Part shown: positions 20,566 to 31,204 of the stretch, in pieces
Numbering within the stretch: position 1 is the stretch's first letter
How the letters are laid out: every line of letters starts with the position of its first letter
Assembly (NCBI GenBank): GCA_027924585.1
Contig: BSBM01000261.1
Coordinates: forward strand, 628,001 to 692,000
Direction of reading: 5' to 3'
Source of the DNA: Larix kaempferi
Taxonomy: Eukaryota; Streptophyta; Pinopsida; Pinales; Pinaceae
Length of the DNA stretch: 64,000 bases
Position numbers and translations under genes: made by a program
The notes under the pieces: model-generated
Seen by the model: the letters and a program-made list of their open reading frames with translations, nothing else
The model's database searches: none
What the model was told of the DNA's origin: nothing

Positions 20566-20730
20566 AGTATATGGGTTTGGAAATTGGGTATGTTGTGTTT
20601 TAGTATATGGGTTTGGAAAGTATATGGGTTTGGAAATTGGGTATGTTGGGTATGTTGTGTTTTAGTATATGGGTTTGGAAAGTATATGGGTTTGGAAATT
20701 TGGTATGTTGGGTATGTTGGGTATGTTGTG
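20566..20730. repeat. 62-bp tandem repeat at the duplication boundary
   Basis: Units built of GTATATGGGTTTGGAAA and TTGGGTATGTTGGG blocks repeat with a 62-bp spacing (TTTTAGTATATGGG at 20598 and 20660). Copy B contains only the first unit. The expansion, or its loss, occurred at or near the duplication breakpoint. Confidence 0.85.
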
Positions 20731-20734
20731 GATC

Positions 20735-22276
20735 AGCTTTCATAACTTCAACAAAATCAGCTGAAGTTGACCCTAGGAAGCTAGAAGAAGCAAAGGTTCA
20801 TCTGGCAGAACCTCATTTCCTTGAAGGGACACTAAAGATGAATGAATGAAAGATCCAAGAATCCCTTCAAACCCTCAATTACATAGATGCCTTAATGAAT
20901 AACCTTTGTTGGAATTTTGGGGAGCAGTCTTCCATGAGAGACATGGAAGAGTTTCAGAAAGCCATGGCAAGCATAAAAGGTAAATTCCTGAACCTGCTTT
21001 CTGATAGGGATAGATTGTTGAAGCTTGTAGAATTGTTTCATGGTACATCCTTGAGGGATGATGAAGAGATCAACAAGCTCAATGATGAATTAATGACCAC
21101 CCAAGATTCTTTGAGAAGCACTCAAAGTGCCCTCCAAGAATCCAAGACAGAAATATTGCAGCTTCATGAAAAGTTGCAAAGATCCCCCCTACCCTCCTAC
21201 TCACCATTCAGTCAACTTCATTTGGATGAAAGAATTCTTGATCATAGCGAGGAACCTCATGATATGGCGGATCATGAGGATCATTCATTTTTATATGTGC
21301 TTTAAGAGTGTGCAGAACAGTTTGATGAGAACCAAGCACTTGACTTTTTTCCAAGGGAACTTGAGTTGTTCCTTGAAGACAGTCACTCTCCCATGGAAGA
21401 GTGGGATGAGAGCACCTAATATGGGCCAGCCAATAATAGAGAAGTTGAAGCCATAATTCTGATTACTGAAGGTTGCAGACATGTAAAGAAGTTTCACAGT
21501 TCTTTCCCACATGTCCTAGATTCAACAACACCAATGGGGAATGAACAGTGGGTGAAGAAATTTTTCTGGTTTGTGTCACATGTACAGCAGGAGGATCATG
21601 ATCTGTCCCCATGGGAGATAGATCCTATTGCAGAAGAGATGACTGATTATAGCTCATATAAATTAGCAAGCAAGATCTCTGATTCATCCACTGGATGGAT
21701 GAATAGAGGCATCACTGAAATGGAAAATCTGGAAGGTAAAAAGTTCACTTGTTTCTGCAATAACTTTGTTGTTATAACTGACATTGTCTTGAATTGTGAA
21801 CAGCAACAAAGATGTATTTTGCAGCCATTTGATGTCACTCATCCATATATGGATTGGGTGAAATATTACCTGACAAGCATGAAATATCCTTGCAAAAATG
21901 TTTCTGCATATGGTCAAGGGAAGGCAGCTAAGCAGGCAATGTGCCAAGATAAATTAATGATTACTTGCAGAAGTTGGCTTATGTGGGGGGAATCCACATG
22001 TTTGGAGGTATGCTTGCATTTTTTCCCCAATGGCAGAGAGCTGATCCATGGGATGTCTTCACTTGAAGAATCATTTTTCTCTCTACTTGGTTTGGATGGT
22101 AGTAATGTCCTTTCAGTTATTCCATGGATGAAAAATCACATGTTTGATGGTAGATTAATTAAAATGATTCTGAATATTGGAAGAAGGCAGTTGATACTTT
22201 GGGATCCTGGCATTCATGGGAGTGACAGATTACCAAAGGTGACAAAAAAATTTTGGTCATTGCAGGAGAAATAGTG
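20735..22276 (+). pseudogene. orphan accessory ORF of a gypsy-type element
   Basis: One frame can be followed for about 510 codons, interrupted by stops at 20847-20849, 21303-21305 and 21417-21419. The N-terminal half is helical and coiled-coil-like (KLEEAKVHL, DEEINKLNDEL, LRSTQSALQES). The C-terminal half is a compact unknown domain rich in W, C and M (CILQPFDVTHPYMDW). I recognise no protein family. The frame lies directly upstream of a polypurine tract and an LTR, the same place as the accessory frame of the 4577-17711 element, so it is probably the 3' accessory frame of another retrotransposon whose gag-pol has been lost. The two proteins do not look alike by eye. Confidence 0.5.
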
Positions 22277-22516
22277 GGATCTAGGAATTCTACTCAAGTT
22301 ATCCTAACTGGGTTGAAAATTTTGTCCATTGCTGGTTAATTGCAGATATAGATTACAATGCAGTTTTTCTTTTCTTCCATAATCATTTTTTTGAAGGCCC
22401 AAATTTAATTTTAAGACTGTTCATTGGATGGGGACATTTATAATGAGAGTGGTGCAGCAAAATCTTGGTGGAGTCCTAACATTGCTTGAGGACAAGCAAT
22501 CTTGGGAAGGGAGGAC
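22277..22516 (+). other. 3' untranslated stretch with polypurine tract
   Basis: The stretch GAGGACAAGCAATCTTGGGAAGGGAGGAC (22488-22516) is a typical plant gypsy 3' end. The purine run GGGAAGGGAGGA directly precedes TGTCATGTCCCC, the presumed LTR start at 22517. Confidence 0.7.
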
Positions 22517-25148
22517 TGTCATGTCCCCAATTTTGGCTCAACCAGTACCATGGGTGAAAGGGGACAAGATCAATCCCTAAGGGAATTAAATGGTATTAAT
22601 TCTATTTGCTTAGAATTACTTTTAGCCTAAGTCTCACAAATTGGCAAATTTATTTATTAAAGGTAATTTTGATAAATAAAATTAATGGATAATGAACAAG
22701 TGGGCCAAGAGGGCGCCCATGTGGAAGATGTTGCAAAAAATGGAGTAGGGTGTATTTTTGGAGGAAATTATACCACAAGAGTTAATTAATTGATTAAATG
22801 ATGAAGTTGGAATTAATTTTGAGTTGTATTATCTTTTATTAATATCTTTATTTATTATGCTGAATAAATGGAGAACGTTGCCTACTAATTCGAATTGGTG
22901 GATAAGGGTGGAGGAATTACGTGGAGTAGAAGTCAAGTAAACACTAGAGTCTAAAAATGTTTCCAAAATGGAGAAAAGAGGCTTATTTTAGGAAAAGCAG
23001 CATAAATCTAGGAAAATCAGGAAAGTTGAAAAAGCAAGAAAGTTTTGAAAGTAGGAAAGTTTAGAAAAGGAAGGAAAATCAGAAAAAGTGGAAATAAAGG
23101 AAAGCCAAAGCAAAGCAAGCAAGCAAAGCAAGGAAAGTATGTCCACTCATGGGTGACCTATTCTCATAGGTCACCAAGCTAAGTAACTTTCTAAATAGGT
23201 CAACATGAATTCTATTTAAGAAGGTTTCCAACTTCATCCAAGAACTTTTGATCATTATTGGAATTTGTGAGTGAGAGCTCTGAGCCCTCCAAGTTGAGTG
23301 TTATGCCTCAACAATTTATGCTTAGGTGATGTGCCCCAAGGCCCCATGAGTTTCCTGAGAGTGTTATGTAAGTCCAACAATCATTATTACAGCCAGTAAC
23401 ATTAAGTACAATTCATCCATGAATATCTAATGTCAGATTGAAGAGGAGGCCACCATTGAAAGAAATTTGCAGCTAGATTTAGTGGAGGAACACGAGTGGA
23501 AGAAGATACTTATGGAGAGATGTTCTCAAGACCTCTATTGAAGTCTATCAGCTGAAGATTTCAGCCATTAGATACTGCTATATTCCAGAAATCAAAGTTC
23601 AGTTTGAATCTCTAATCTTCTCCTACTCCTACTCCTCCCTCAGCCAGTTTTGGAGGTGATTTTCCTAAAGGAGAGAACCAGTTGAAGATGGCATCCATTG
23701 AAGAGTAGCATGTTCAGAATGCAGCAAGTTCATCCATCTAATCAGTAGATGGACTAATAATGATCTCCATTACAGATCTGAAGTAACTTCTCTCTTTTCT
23801 TCTCTATTTCTCCACTATTGTAACAAAAAACTAGCCTGTGAAGCATCATGATTTGAGAAGCTAGCATTAATAAAAGAAGGAATGTTATGAATGTCAGATT
23901 TTAATCCCTTTTTTTACATTCTGTTAGTTGGATCTTGTCCTTAACTCAGTATAGTATCCATATCAGTCCTAAAAATAAGAATTTGGAATCCTCTCGACCC
24001 TTTTTGGAAAGTTAAGAAAAATACTAGCTCAGCAATCCCGAAGAGCCCATAAACCCCAATTCTTCATAAACTCTCCCAAATATGCTCGAACACTTTCCTG
24101 AACATAACCAGCACTCATTTGACTAATAATACCTCTTCTATTAACTTCCAGTATTCCCACCTGTCCAGTATGCATATGCCAGCTGCCCAGGATGCCTCGA
24201 AGTAGGCATAGATTGGCTCTATGTTGAAAAGTGAATGGTACTGGTACCTTGTGCATAATACAAATATGATCTTATCTCCTGACCTGCTGCTACACCTAAC
24301 CTCATACATTTTCCAGAATTAAATATTCATCCCACCATCCTCATTCCTTACCTCAGTACCCCTCACTTACCTCCAGCACTGTTCGAGAGTTTGACAGAAA
24401 TTTTATTGGTAAAATTCATAAAAGTTTTTGGAGTGAGTTAATATCTTGGTTGAATCTTCCCAAGGATATTAGAACACAATTCATACAATCCATTATTCAC
24501 CATTAGCACTGTCAAGATAACCGCCATTTCAGAATTTCATCGTATAAACCATCGCCATGTCAGCATACAATCCTTTCTCAAGGAATCAATTGGAGTGATA
24601 CATGTACAATTACTCCAGCAAAATATACAGTCGCTACAGATGATATCTATGACCACCATCCCACCATACTGTGATAATTATCTTTCCCCATCGGTCCCAT
24701 CCCAGTAAATAAATTCACTAGCCACTCACTATATAAAGGATAAACCATACACCATATCGCAGCAAAATGAAATCTTCAGGAAGTCATGGAACTCTTTTTT
24801 ACCACCTTTGTTCTCTTTCCTTTGTTGTTTTATCAGAAATACTTGAGGCTTATGGTCGCTACCCAGTTCTCTTCGTGATATTGACACTTTCAAAGTCAAA
24901 ATTCACACTTTCTTATTCCAAAATTTGCCTAATAAGTCCAAATTTATTGAAATTCCCACTTGTGGATTCATCACCCCCCATCTCTTGTTCATCTTTATTC
25001 ATGTGCAGTCATTTAGAGATTTTTAAATTAATATAAAAAATATACACATTTACATAGTCTTGGTCATCCTGACCATTTGTCTCCGACTTTTAACCTGTTA
25101 CATCAATATTTACAAATTTACATTGTGGGGTCTAATTGGGGTATTATA
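22517..25148 (+). mobile_element. 3' LTR of a truncated gypsy-type element
   Basis: The start TGTCATGTCCCCAATT follows the polypurine tract. The end is less certain. I place it at AATTGGGGTATTATA (25134-25148), which mirrors the AATTGGGGACATGACA complement of the start with a few substitutions. A TATA-box-like CTATATAAAG at 24729-24738 then lies about 2.2 kb into a 2.6-kb LTR. An alternative end near 23900, after an AATAAAA signal at about 23870, is possible. No second LTR or 5' region is present in the window. The ORF-like stretches inside (for example 24767-25036) have no coding support. Confidence 0.5.
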
Positions 25149-25228
25149 GTCTCAATCTTAATTTCTAATAAAGAATACAATCAAGATTCATTTTCCAAAT
25201 ATAGTGCACTTGTAGCTTCATCCAAGGA

Positions 25229-25853
25229 AGGGCCTAGAAAATTCTAATATCTTTTTTCACCATTACTGAGTACATCTACCCAGTGACAACAAATGCCAAA
25301 GCCCCTTAGCTCTTCCAAGCATATCAGCGAATGAGACATCCTCAAGGAATCTCAACATATTTTCATTTCTTAAGCCTTAGATATGTAAAGTTTCTATCAG
25401 ATGCTGCAAAGAGTAATTGACCCCCCTTCTTGTGATTTGTACACTCAAGCAATTTGTTTTGGTTAAAAAACATAGTATAGTTATATTAGAAATCCAAAAG
25501 GATCCAGAGTTTACAAAGTTAAATTTTGGACAAACCTGAGATTGTCTTCCATTTTTTTGATGTAGCCTTAATAACCCTAAAAGAGCCTAGAAAATTCTAA
25601 TCTATGTTTCTCACCATTATTGAGTACATATTCCTAGTGACAACAAATGCCAAATCCCCCCAGTTCTTCTAGGAAAATCAACTAATGAGTAATCCTCAAG
25701 GAATCTCAACATATTTGTTATTACTTAAGCCTTAGATATTTAAAGCTGCTATCAAATGTTGCAAAGAGTAATTGATCCTCCTTCTTGTGATTGGTACCCT
25801 CAAGGACATTTTTTGGTTAAAAAACATAGTATACTTATTTTAGAAATTCAAAA
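25229..25853. repeat. diverged direct duplication of about 270 bp
   Basis: The block at 25229-25500 (starting GGCCTAGAAAATTCTAAT) recurs at 25583-25853 (GAGCCTAGAAAATTCTAAT). Both contain GACAACAAATGCCAAA, CTCAAGGAATCTCAACATAT, GCAAAGAGTAATTGA and GGTTAAAAAACATAGTATA. Divergence is clearly higher than for other repeats here. Nothing in it codes for a protein that I can see. Confidence 0.8.
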
Positions 25854-26244
25854 GGTTGCACCATTAGTATTCCTATCATTAGTTTTAGTCTTGATTGTGA
25901 GTGTTTTGTTGTCCATGTATTTTTAAAGGATATCTTAAATCATTTTTCTTTCTTCTTGGTGGTATCTTTGTACTAAGCATGTCAAAGAAGGTTTACATCT
26001 TTGAAAATTTTCATGGTTTCTCGTTGACTTTTTGCATCATATTTGAAACATTCAGAGGATTTATCCGAGGACTAGGCCAACAATAATGTGCTACTTTTTT
26101 TATTTTCATTTCCTTTGTTGATGAACTTTTGTTTATGAAAAATAGCTTCACTAGATTTTTTTGTTTTCCATTGTAATATTTGGAAAATTCATCATGTTAA
26201 TGTCTTATATCACTGATGTATAATTATATAATATATTTTAGTTA
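25854..26244. other. AT-rich stretch, nothing recognised
   Basis: The open frame at 25901-26086 has no recognisable feature and is not supported by any second copy. No repeat structure was noticed. Confidence 0.5.
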
Positions 26245-26314
26245 AGGGTGTTATCTCAATGGAGAGCACCTGTCTTACTGGAAGGAGGTTAGTGGTTCGA
26301 TTTCTTCGTGCCCT
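26245..26314 (+). pseudogene. tRNA-like relic, possibly tRNA-Val(UAC) or a SINE head
   Basis: Seventy bases can be laid out as a cloverleaf. AGGGTGT pairs with GTGCCCT when G-U pairs are allowed. TCTC pairs with GAGA around a four-base loop. The anticodon loop would be CTTACTG with TAC in the centre, between weakly paired CCTGT and GAAGG. A B-box-like GGTTCGATTTC is present. The D-loop is short and the T-stem does not pair well, so this is not a working tRNA. A bacterial/organellar-type tRNA-Val copied into the nucleus and a tRNA-derived SINE head are both possible. Confidence 0.35.
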
Positions 26315-26337
26315 ATCTACATGAATCAATGATGAAA

Positions 26338-26620
26338 AATGACTAAATATACTACCATGGCAATTAATGATTAAATTGAATAAATATACTACTTGTTGAT
26401 GACAATCAATGACTACAACTATTAAATAAGTGACCAAATAACAACAATCAATGACTAAGAAAACTACTAAATATAGTACTAGTTGATTGAAATTAATGAT
26501 TAAAATGACTAAATATACTACTTGTTGACGGTAATGAATGATTACAATTATTAAATAAATGACTAGATAACAACAATCAATGACTAAAAAACCTACTAAA
26601 TATACTACCAAGTTGACCAA
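26338..26620. repeat. 132-bp tandem repeat of TGACTAAA-type blocks
   Basis: ATATACTACTTGTTGA recurs at about 26384 and 26516, and the following blocks (ACAACAATCAATGACTAA and ACTACTAAATATA-type) repeat with it. The units are made of shorter related pieces. The hydrophobic 136-codon open frame on the minus strand is a by-product of this periodic AT-rich sequence. Related TAGTCATATATTTT blocks continue to about 26765. Confidence 0.8.
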
Positions 26621-26779
26621 TCAAAACAAGCAATAAATGACTATTTTTTTTAGTCATATATTTTGTATGTTATAAGTGATTGGCAATAAAATACTATTAG
26701 TCATGCGACTAAACTTAGTCATTTATATGCAAATTTTAGTAGTTTTTTTAGTCGTATATTTTTCTTTTTATACTAGTGT

Positions 26780-27000
26780 TGCATCATCTCTGATGAAAGA
26801 AAAAACTTGATTTTGGGTGGTGACTTAAATTTTACACTAGCAATGGAGGAATTTTGGGGTGCCTCTCCATGATTGGAACCTATTGTTGACTATCTTCATC
26901 ACAACATAAATAAACTCATATTAGTCGATATCGAACCAGTCTCTTTACAACCTATTTTGAGGAATAAAAGAGACGGACAAGATGGAGCCACAAAGTGATT
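26780..27000 (+). pseudogene. LINE endonuclease fragment
   Basis: The translation contains LILGGDLNFTLAMEEFWG, the GGDLN core of the APE-type endonuclease of plant L1-like LINEs, and then a degraded continuation with stops. The upstream part of the LINE, including any ORF1, is missing or too decayed to see. It lies in the same orientation as the RT fragments that follow. Confidence 0.75.
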
Positions 27001-27580
27001 ATATAGATTCATAGTCTCAAAATATCTATCTAACAGGGTTAACTCTTATAGAACTTGGGGGACCTCTTGGGGGCGGAGGGGGGCGGGGGCTCAGACCTGA
27101 TTCCCATTCTTCTTCATTTAGCCTCCGCAAACAATAATGTTCCCAATTCAATGCCAACTTGGGTATTTCTCCAAACATGCACTTTCCAAACTCTTTAAAA
27201 ACCCTCAAAAAAGAAATTGTGGCTTGGCCCCATCTCGGCGCTACAGGGAGCGGGATAGCTTTGTAAAAGACACTAAAATCGAAAATGAACATCTTCAAGA
27301 AGATCCAACCAGGGGAATTCTCCATAAGAGGGCATATCTCGATTAACCAAGCTTGAACACAGTAAGGTCGAACTGCTTCGTGACCATGCAATAGTCTAGA
27401 GAATGAAAAGTAGAGCCACTTGGTTAGCCCTTGGGGATGAAAATACTGCATATTTCATAAGGTATAAAACCAAAGGAAAAGTCTCAATACTATTTTGGAA
27501 CTCCAAGATTCGTCTAGGAAGTTCAAGAAAAATTTTCTGAACTTCGCAACTTTTTGAGTCCATCATTTCTCAGAAATATA
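27001..27580 (+). other. decayed LINE linker
   Basis: This stretch between the endonuclease and RT fragments has no clear motif. Short plus-strand pieces around 27137-27346 could be the linker, heavily mutated. A minus-strand open frame of 141 codons (27026-27451) is not supported by any motif. A G-rich tract (GGGGGCGGAGGGGGGCGGGGG) near 27068-27088 is a possible quadruplex-forming sequence. Confidence 0.45.
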
Positions 27581-27594
27581 AGGAGCCTATAGGT

Positions 27595-28475
27595 CAAAAC
27601 TTGGCAAAAATTATTAAATTTTGCTCCTTTCCACAATTGGTCTCTCCAGAAGACAACCAAAAACTCTTTGAATCGACCTCACTTTCCAAGTTGGAAAGTG
27701 TAATAGATAGATTCAAAAAGAATAAAGCCCCATGTCCTGATGGTTGGACAATCAAGCTTTTTACCCATTTCTTTAATTTTATGGGATTAGACTTCTTGAA
27801 ATTCTTCAAGGAGGTTTGCATAACATGTAAAGTGATTTCATTCTTTAACTCCACTTTTACTGTCCTCATTCCATAGTTAGATAATCCCCTCACTTTCGGA
27901 GATTTGTGTCCTATCTCTTTATGTAACATTGTTTATAAGATCATATCAAATACCTTAGAGGAAATGTTAAGTCTCTTCTCTCAAATATGACTAGCCTCGA
28001 GCAATTCAACTTCCTAAAAGGCCACCAAATCCATGATGTGGTAGATGTCGCACGAGAGTGTATGCACAGTTTAAAAGTTGTAAATATCCATATTATGCTA
28101 ATCAAACTTGATCTCTCAAAAGATTTTGACAAGACATGTTCGTTATACCTTCATTTTTTCCTTATACATGTCGGTTTCTCTCTTGATATTGTAAATTGTA
28201 TATTGGGGTACTTAACATTGGTCTCTTATGCACTGCTCATTAATGGCTTTAAGAGTCCCCATTTTTCACTCCATCCCTTGAACTGTGACAAGGTTTCACC
28301 CTCTTGCCATATCTATTTCTCCTTGTTGTGGAAGGTCTCAATCGAGCCATACAAGAAGCCAAGAGACAAAGGAGATTGCAAGGTATTATATTTTGCTTCA
28401 CTAAAGGTCACCCATTTACTTTTCATTGATGATATCTTTCTCATCATAAATGGAACACTACACGAAGCCTGAGCA
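27595..28475 (+). pseudogene. LINE reverse transcriptase, broken
   Basis: The first open piece (27601-27876) contains the RT entry motif, KNKAPCPDGWTIKLF, where intact LINEs have K-x-PGPDG. The second (27987-28472) has FNFLKGHQIHD, LIKLDLSKDFD (RT motif A), CILGYLTLVSYALLINGF, and THLLFIDDIFLIINGT with the motif C Asp pair. A frameshift and stops separate the pieces, and the region between motifs B and C is decayed (CDKVSPSCHIYFSL). This is the enzyme of a non-LTR retrotransposon that primes on nicked chromosomal DNA. It is clearly inactive. Confidence 0.9.
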
Positions 28476-28639
28476 CTCATGGAATACTTCATCTCTTCTG
28501 CAAAGCTATAGTGATGCAGATTAATTCTGATAAGTGGACATGTTACTTTAATAAGCTAGACGCCTAAATAATACTCATTATCCAAACTATATATGAGTTT
28601 CTGATGGAAGAATTTAATTTAGAAATGAAGAACTTAGGA

Positions 28640-29735
28640 TTCAGGCTTAAAACAAATGGATACAGGAAGTCAGATTAGGATTGGCTCTTAGCATAGTTCG
28701 ATACATGTATAAACCAATGGTGCACTAGATGGCTCTCATGGGGTGGTCACCTCATACTTGTCAAGTCAGTATTAGAGGCCCTTCTTGATCTATTGGTTTT
28801 CCTCAAGATCTTGATGAAGAATGGGAAAGATATAGATTGTCACTTCAACAAGCCCACATTCGTATTCAATGAAGCTCGGATCAACTCATATAGAATGGAA
28901 ATAAATAAGATGGGAGATATACAATCAAGCTCGGATACCAGTCTTAGATCTCCTCAAAGGCTAATCAGGGCAGTGGTGGTGGCAAATATATGGAAAGTAA
29001 AACCCCCACAAGAGTTGTATCTTTATGTGGTTGGTCCTAAAAAATAAGGTTGTTACTTGGGACAACCTTTGGCTTTGGAAATGCATTTCCAAGGCACTGA
29101 AAAATGCTACCTATGTTGAGAATCCAAAGAGAGCCTTCCTAGCTTATTCTACAGGTGGTCTTATGCCATACAGATATAGGAGAATATAGAATAGGGCTTG
29201 AATTTTCAGGATCTATGGCCGAGTGCAGACCTTCAATAGAACTTGTGTCTCTGGTGCCCCAGACGAGCTAAAAATTTATTGTTTCACTCCTTACTTCATT
29301 TTTTGGGTATATGGCTTACTAGAAACACGAACATATTTTAAAATGTTCAAATTCCTTCCTTTCAATCTACAACAAGAATTGGTGCTCTTATCCATTTTTA
29401 TAAAGAAGACACAAGCATTGTCGTCCCTCGTCTAGTGGGGGAATCGCTCATTGGTAAAAGATCCTAATGGGTATTTTTGCGGGGCTTGTCAAGGGAAAAG
29501 CCATCTTTTTGTCATCGCTAGGATTAGTTTACAAGTCCCATTCTCAGTATGTTTCCTTTTCTGCTCAGCTTGGCACAAACAATCTTTCTAAGCTCTCATC
29601 CCTATGGTATCCAATAAAGCCCGCATGGCAGAAAGGAATTAAGGAAATGCAAATATTTGGAGAAGTCTCCTTGATAGCGATCAAGTGGATATTCGAGTCG
29701 ATGTTGATCAAAGATATCACACTCTAGGATCTTTA
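28640..29735 (+). pseudogene. LINE 3' region, heavily decayed
   Basis: A stretch reading WCTRWLSWGGHLILVKSVLEA (about 28718-28780) is the post-RT thumb/connection region of plant L1-like elements. Further open pieces at 28793-29047 and 29467-29727 continue in the same direction without firm motifs. No terminal poly(A) or target duplication was found before the solo LTR begins at 29812. Confidence 0.65.
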
Positions 29736-29806
29736 TGTTCAGTTTTTTTTAGGCACATCTACCAAGAGCACAATCGGTTGGTAGACTAACTCCCCGAAGA
29801 AGGTAT

Positions 29807-29811
29807 TAGCT
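29807..29811. repeat. target-site duplication TTAGC, left copy
   Basis: TTAGC precedes the LTR start TGTAATGTCCCC at 29812 and recurs at 31200-31204 after its end. Confidence 0.9.
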
Positions 29812-31199
29812 GTAATGTCCCCTCTCGCGGACCCAACTCCTGGAAGGGAATATGCTACCAATCTATGGGGCTTTTCACTAGCTCCGCCAAGTCATTAGAT
29901 TCACAGCAATAAAATTAAGAGTGTGCAGATGCCATTTAAACAATTAAGCACAACGAAACTAAAAACTCATCCACACACATATTTTATATGCATACAGCAT
30001 ATCAAAAACAGTCATCAATCTAAACATTGCAGAAGTAAATGCATAGATAGCAAGACACTTATCTTTATGGTGAAATGGCCCCAAACAACTAGCTATGTTG
30101 CTGCAACGTTCCTCCCAACCGTAGGTCTCTGCGTAGCCTGTATTATTTCAGCACTCAGAGACCACCCCCGAGCTGGGCATGATATCTACAAGGAAAAGGG
30201 GACTCTCAAGCTCATCACAGCCCAAAGCAATCGATACCCATCTCAACCCCAACATTTCTTAACACACAGCAACTCAAAATTGAGCATGGATACACATAAC
30301 AGCAAAATCCCAAGTGTTAGGTATGAGGAAAAACGTGGGTAGCCAAAACGAAGTGATAGATGGTGAATCAAGCCAGGGAAAGCAAATTTGTTTTCAGAAA
30401 ACGTCCTTGGGCATTCAAAGAGCCGCAATGGTCTCTACAAACCCCCAAATCGTGCTCTCTCCTTCCCAACAGGTATGTAATACATAAACGAATTTCCAGC
30501 AATGCCAAAAGGGAGGAAAACACTGGAAATCAGTGGAGAAAAATGCCCAGGAAGCTCCCAACAGGTCTGCAACACAAAAATGCCCTCTTCCTAGCTAGAA
30601 GACCCAGAGAAACCAGAAAAAGGTGGCCGGAAAATGCCCAGGTAGTTCCAAAATGTGAGAGAGGAAAAAATCCTTCATGGTAATGGCTTAAGGAGAAAAT
30701 CATGGTTGTTTTCTTGCCCAAGAAGGAAAAACATGATTTTCCATGAGGATGGCTTGCCCATACTCAAATTTGGACAGCCATACCTCCCCAATCCCCAAGG
30801 CATTAACTACTTCACTCAACTCATGGGAGAAATGAATGATTGGGCACCAAAGTCAACATGGGTAGTTGATGGTTGATGGGTTCCCTCATTGACACTTGGC
30901 TTGACTTCATTGGCTCAATGGTTTGAATATTTCCCTCCCAATTCCTTGTAATATCATGCCCCCATCTCTTGTTGCATTGTATAGCTAGTTGTGGGTATTT
31001 ATATTAAAATGCATATTTACAATTCCCATGGCTCACTAGCACATGGGTTAAATAATACCAACATACTTTCCTCTTCAAGATTGAGCATTCACTAGCGGGG
31101 CCTTGGCCTTGAACTCCATGCTAGGAATCATACAAAATATGCATACAATATTTACATTATACCCCAAATATCATAAGGGTCAAGAATGGGGATGTGACA
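29812..31199 (-). mobile_element. solo LTR of the nested chromovirus family
   Basis: This 1388-bp LTR is bounded by TGTAATGTCCCC and GGGGATGTGACA and flanked by five-base TTAGC duplications, with no internal region, so it is a solo LTR left by recombination between two LTRs. It shares many blocks with 47011-48734, such as ACGTCCTTGGGCATTCA, CTGCAACGTTCC and GTTGCATTG, which identifies the family and shows it lies in the same orientation. The short open frames inside it are not genes. Confidence 0.9.
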
Positions 31200-31204
31200 T
31201 TAGC
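31200..31204. repeat. target-site duplication TTAGC, right copy
   Basis: It matches 29807-29811 and has its counterpart in copy A at 148-152. Confidence 0.9.

Larger units (their letters stand above)
17717..20609. repeat. segmental duplication copy A, right part
   Basis: It matches 35628-38513. The shared sequence ends in both copies inside a TATATGGGTTTGG/TGTTGTGTTTTAG simple repeat, where copy A continues with an expanded 62-bp repeat and copy B continues into unrelated AT-rich DNA. The right-hand breakpoint therefore falls in a short repeat. Confidence 0.9.

Noticed and set aside
26210-26620. Hydrophobic 136-codon minus-strand frame resembling a membrane protein
   Set aside because: It is the translation of an AT-rich 132-bp tandem repeat; the peptide repeats with the same period.
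27026-27451. 141-codon minus-strand frame rich in proline
   Set aside because: It is opposite the decayed LINE, contains the translated G-rich tract and has no motif.
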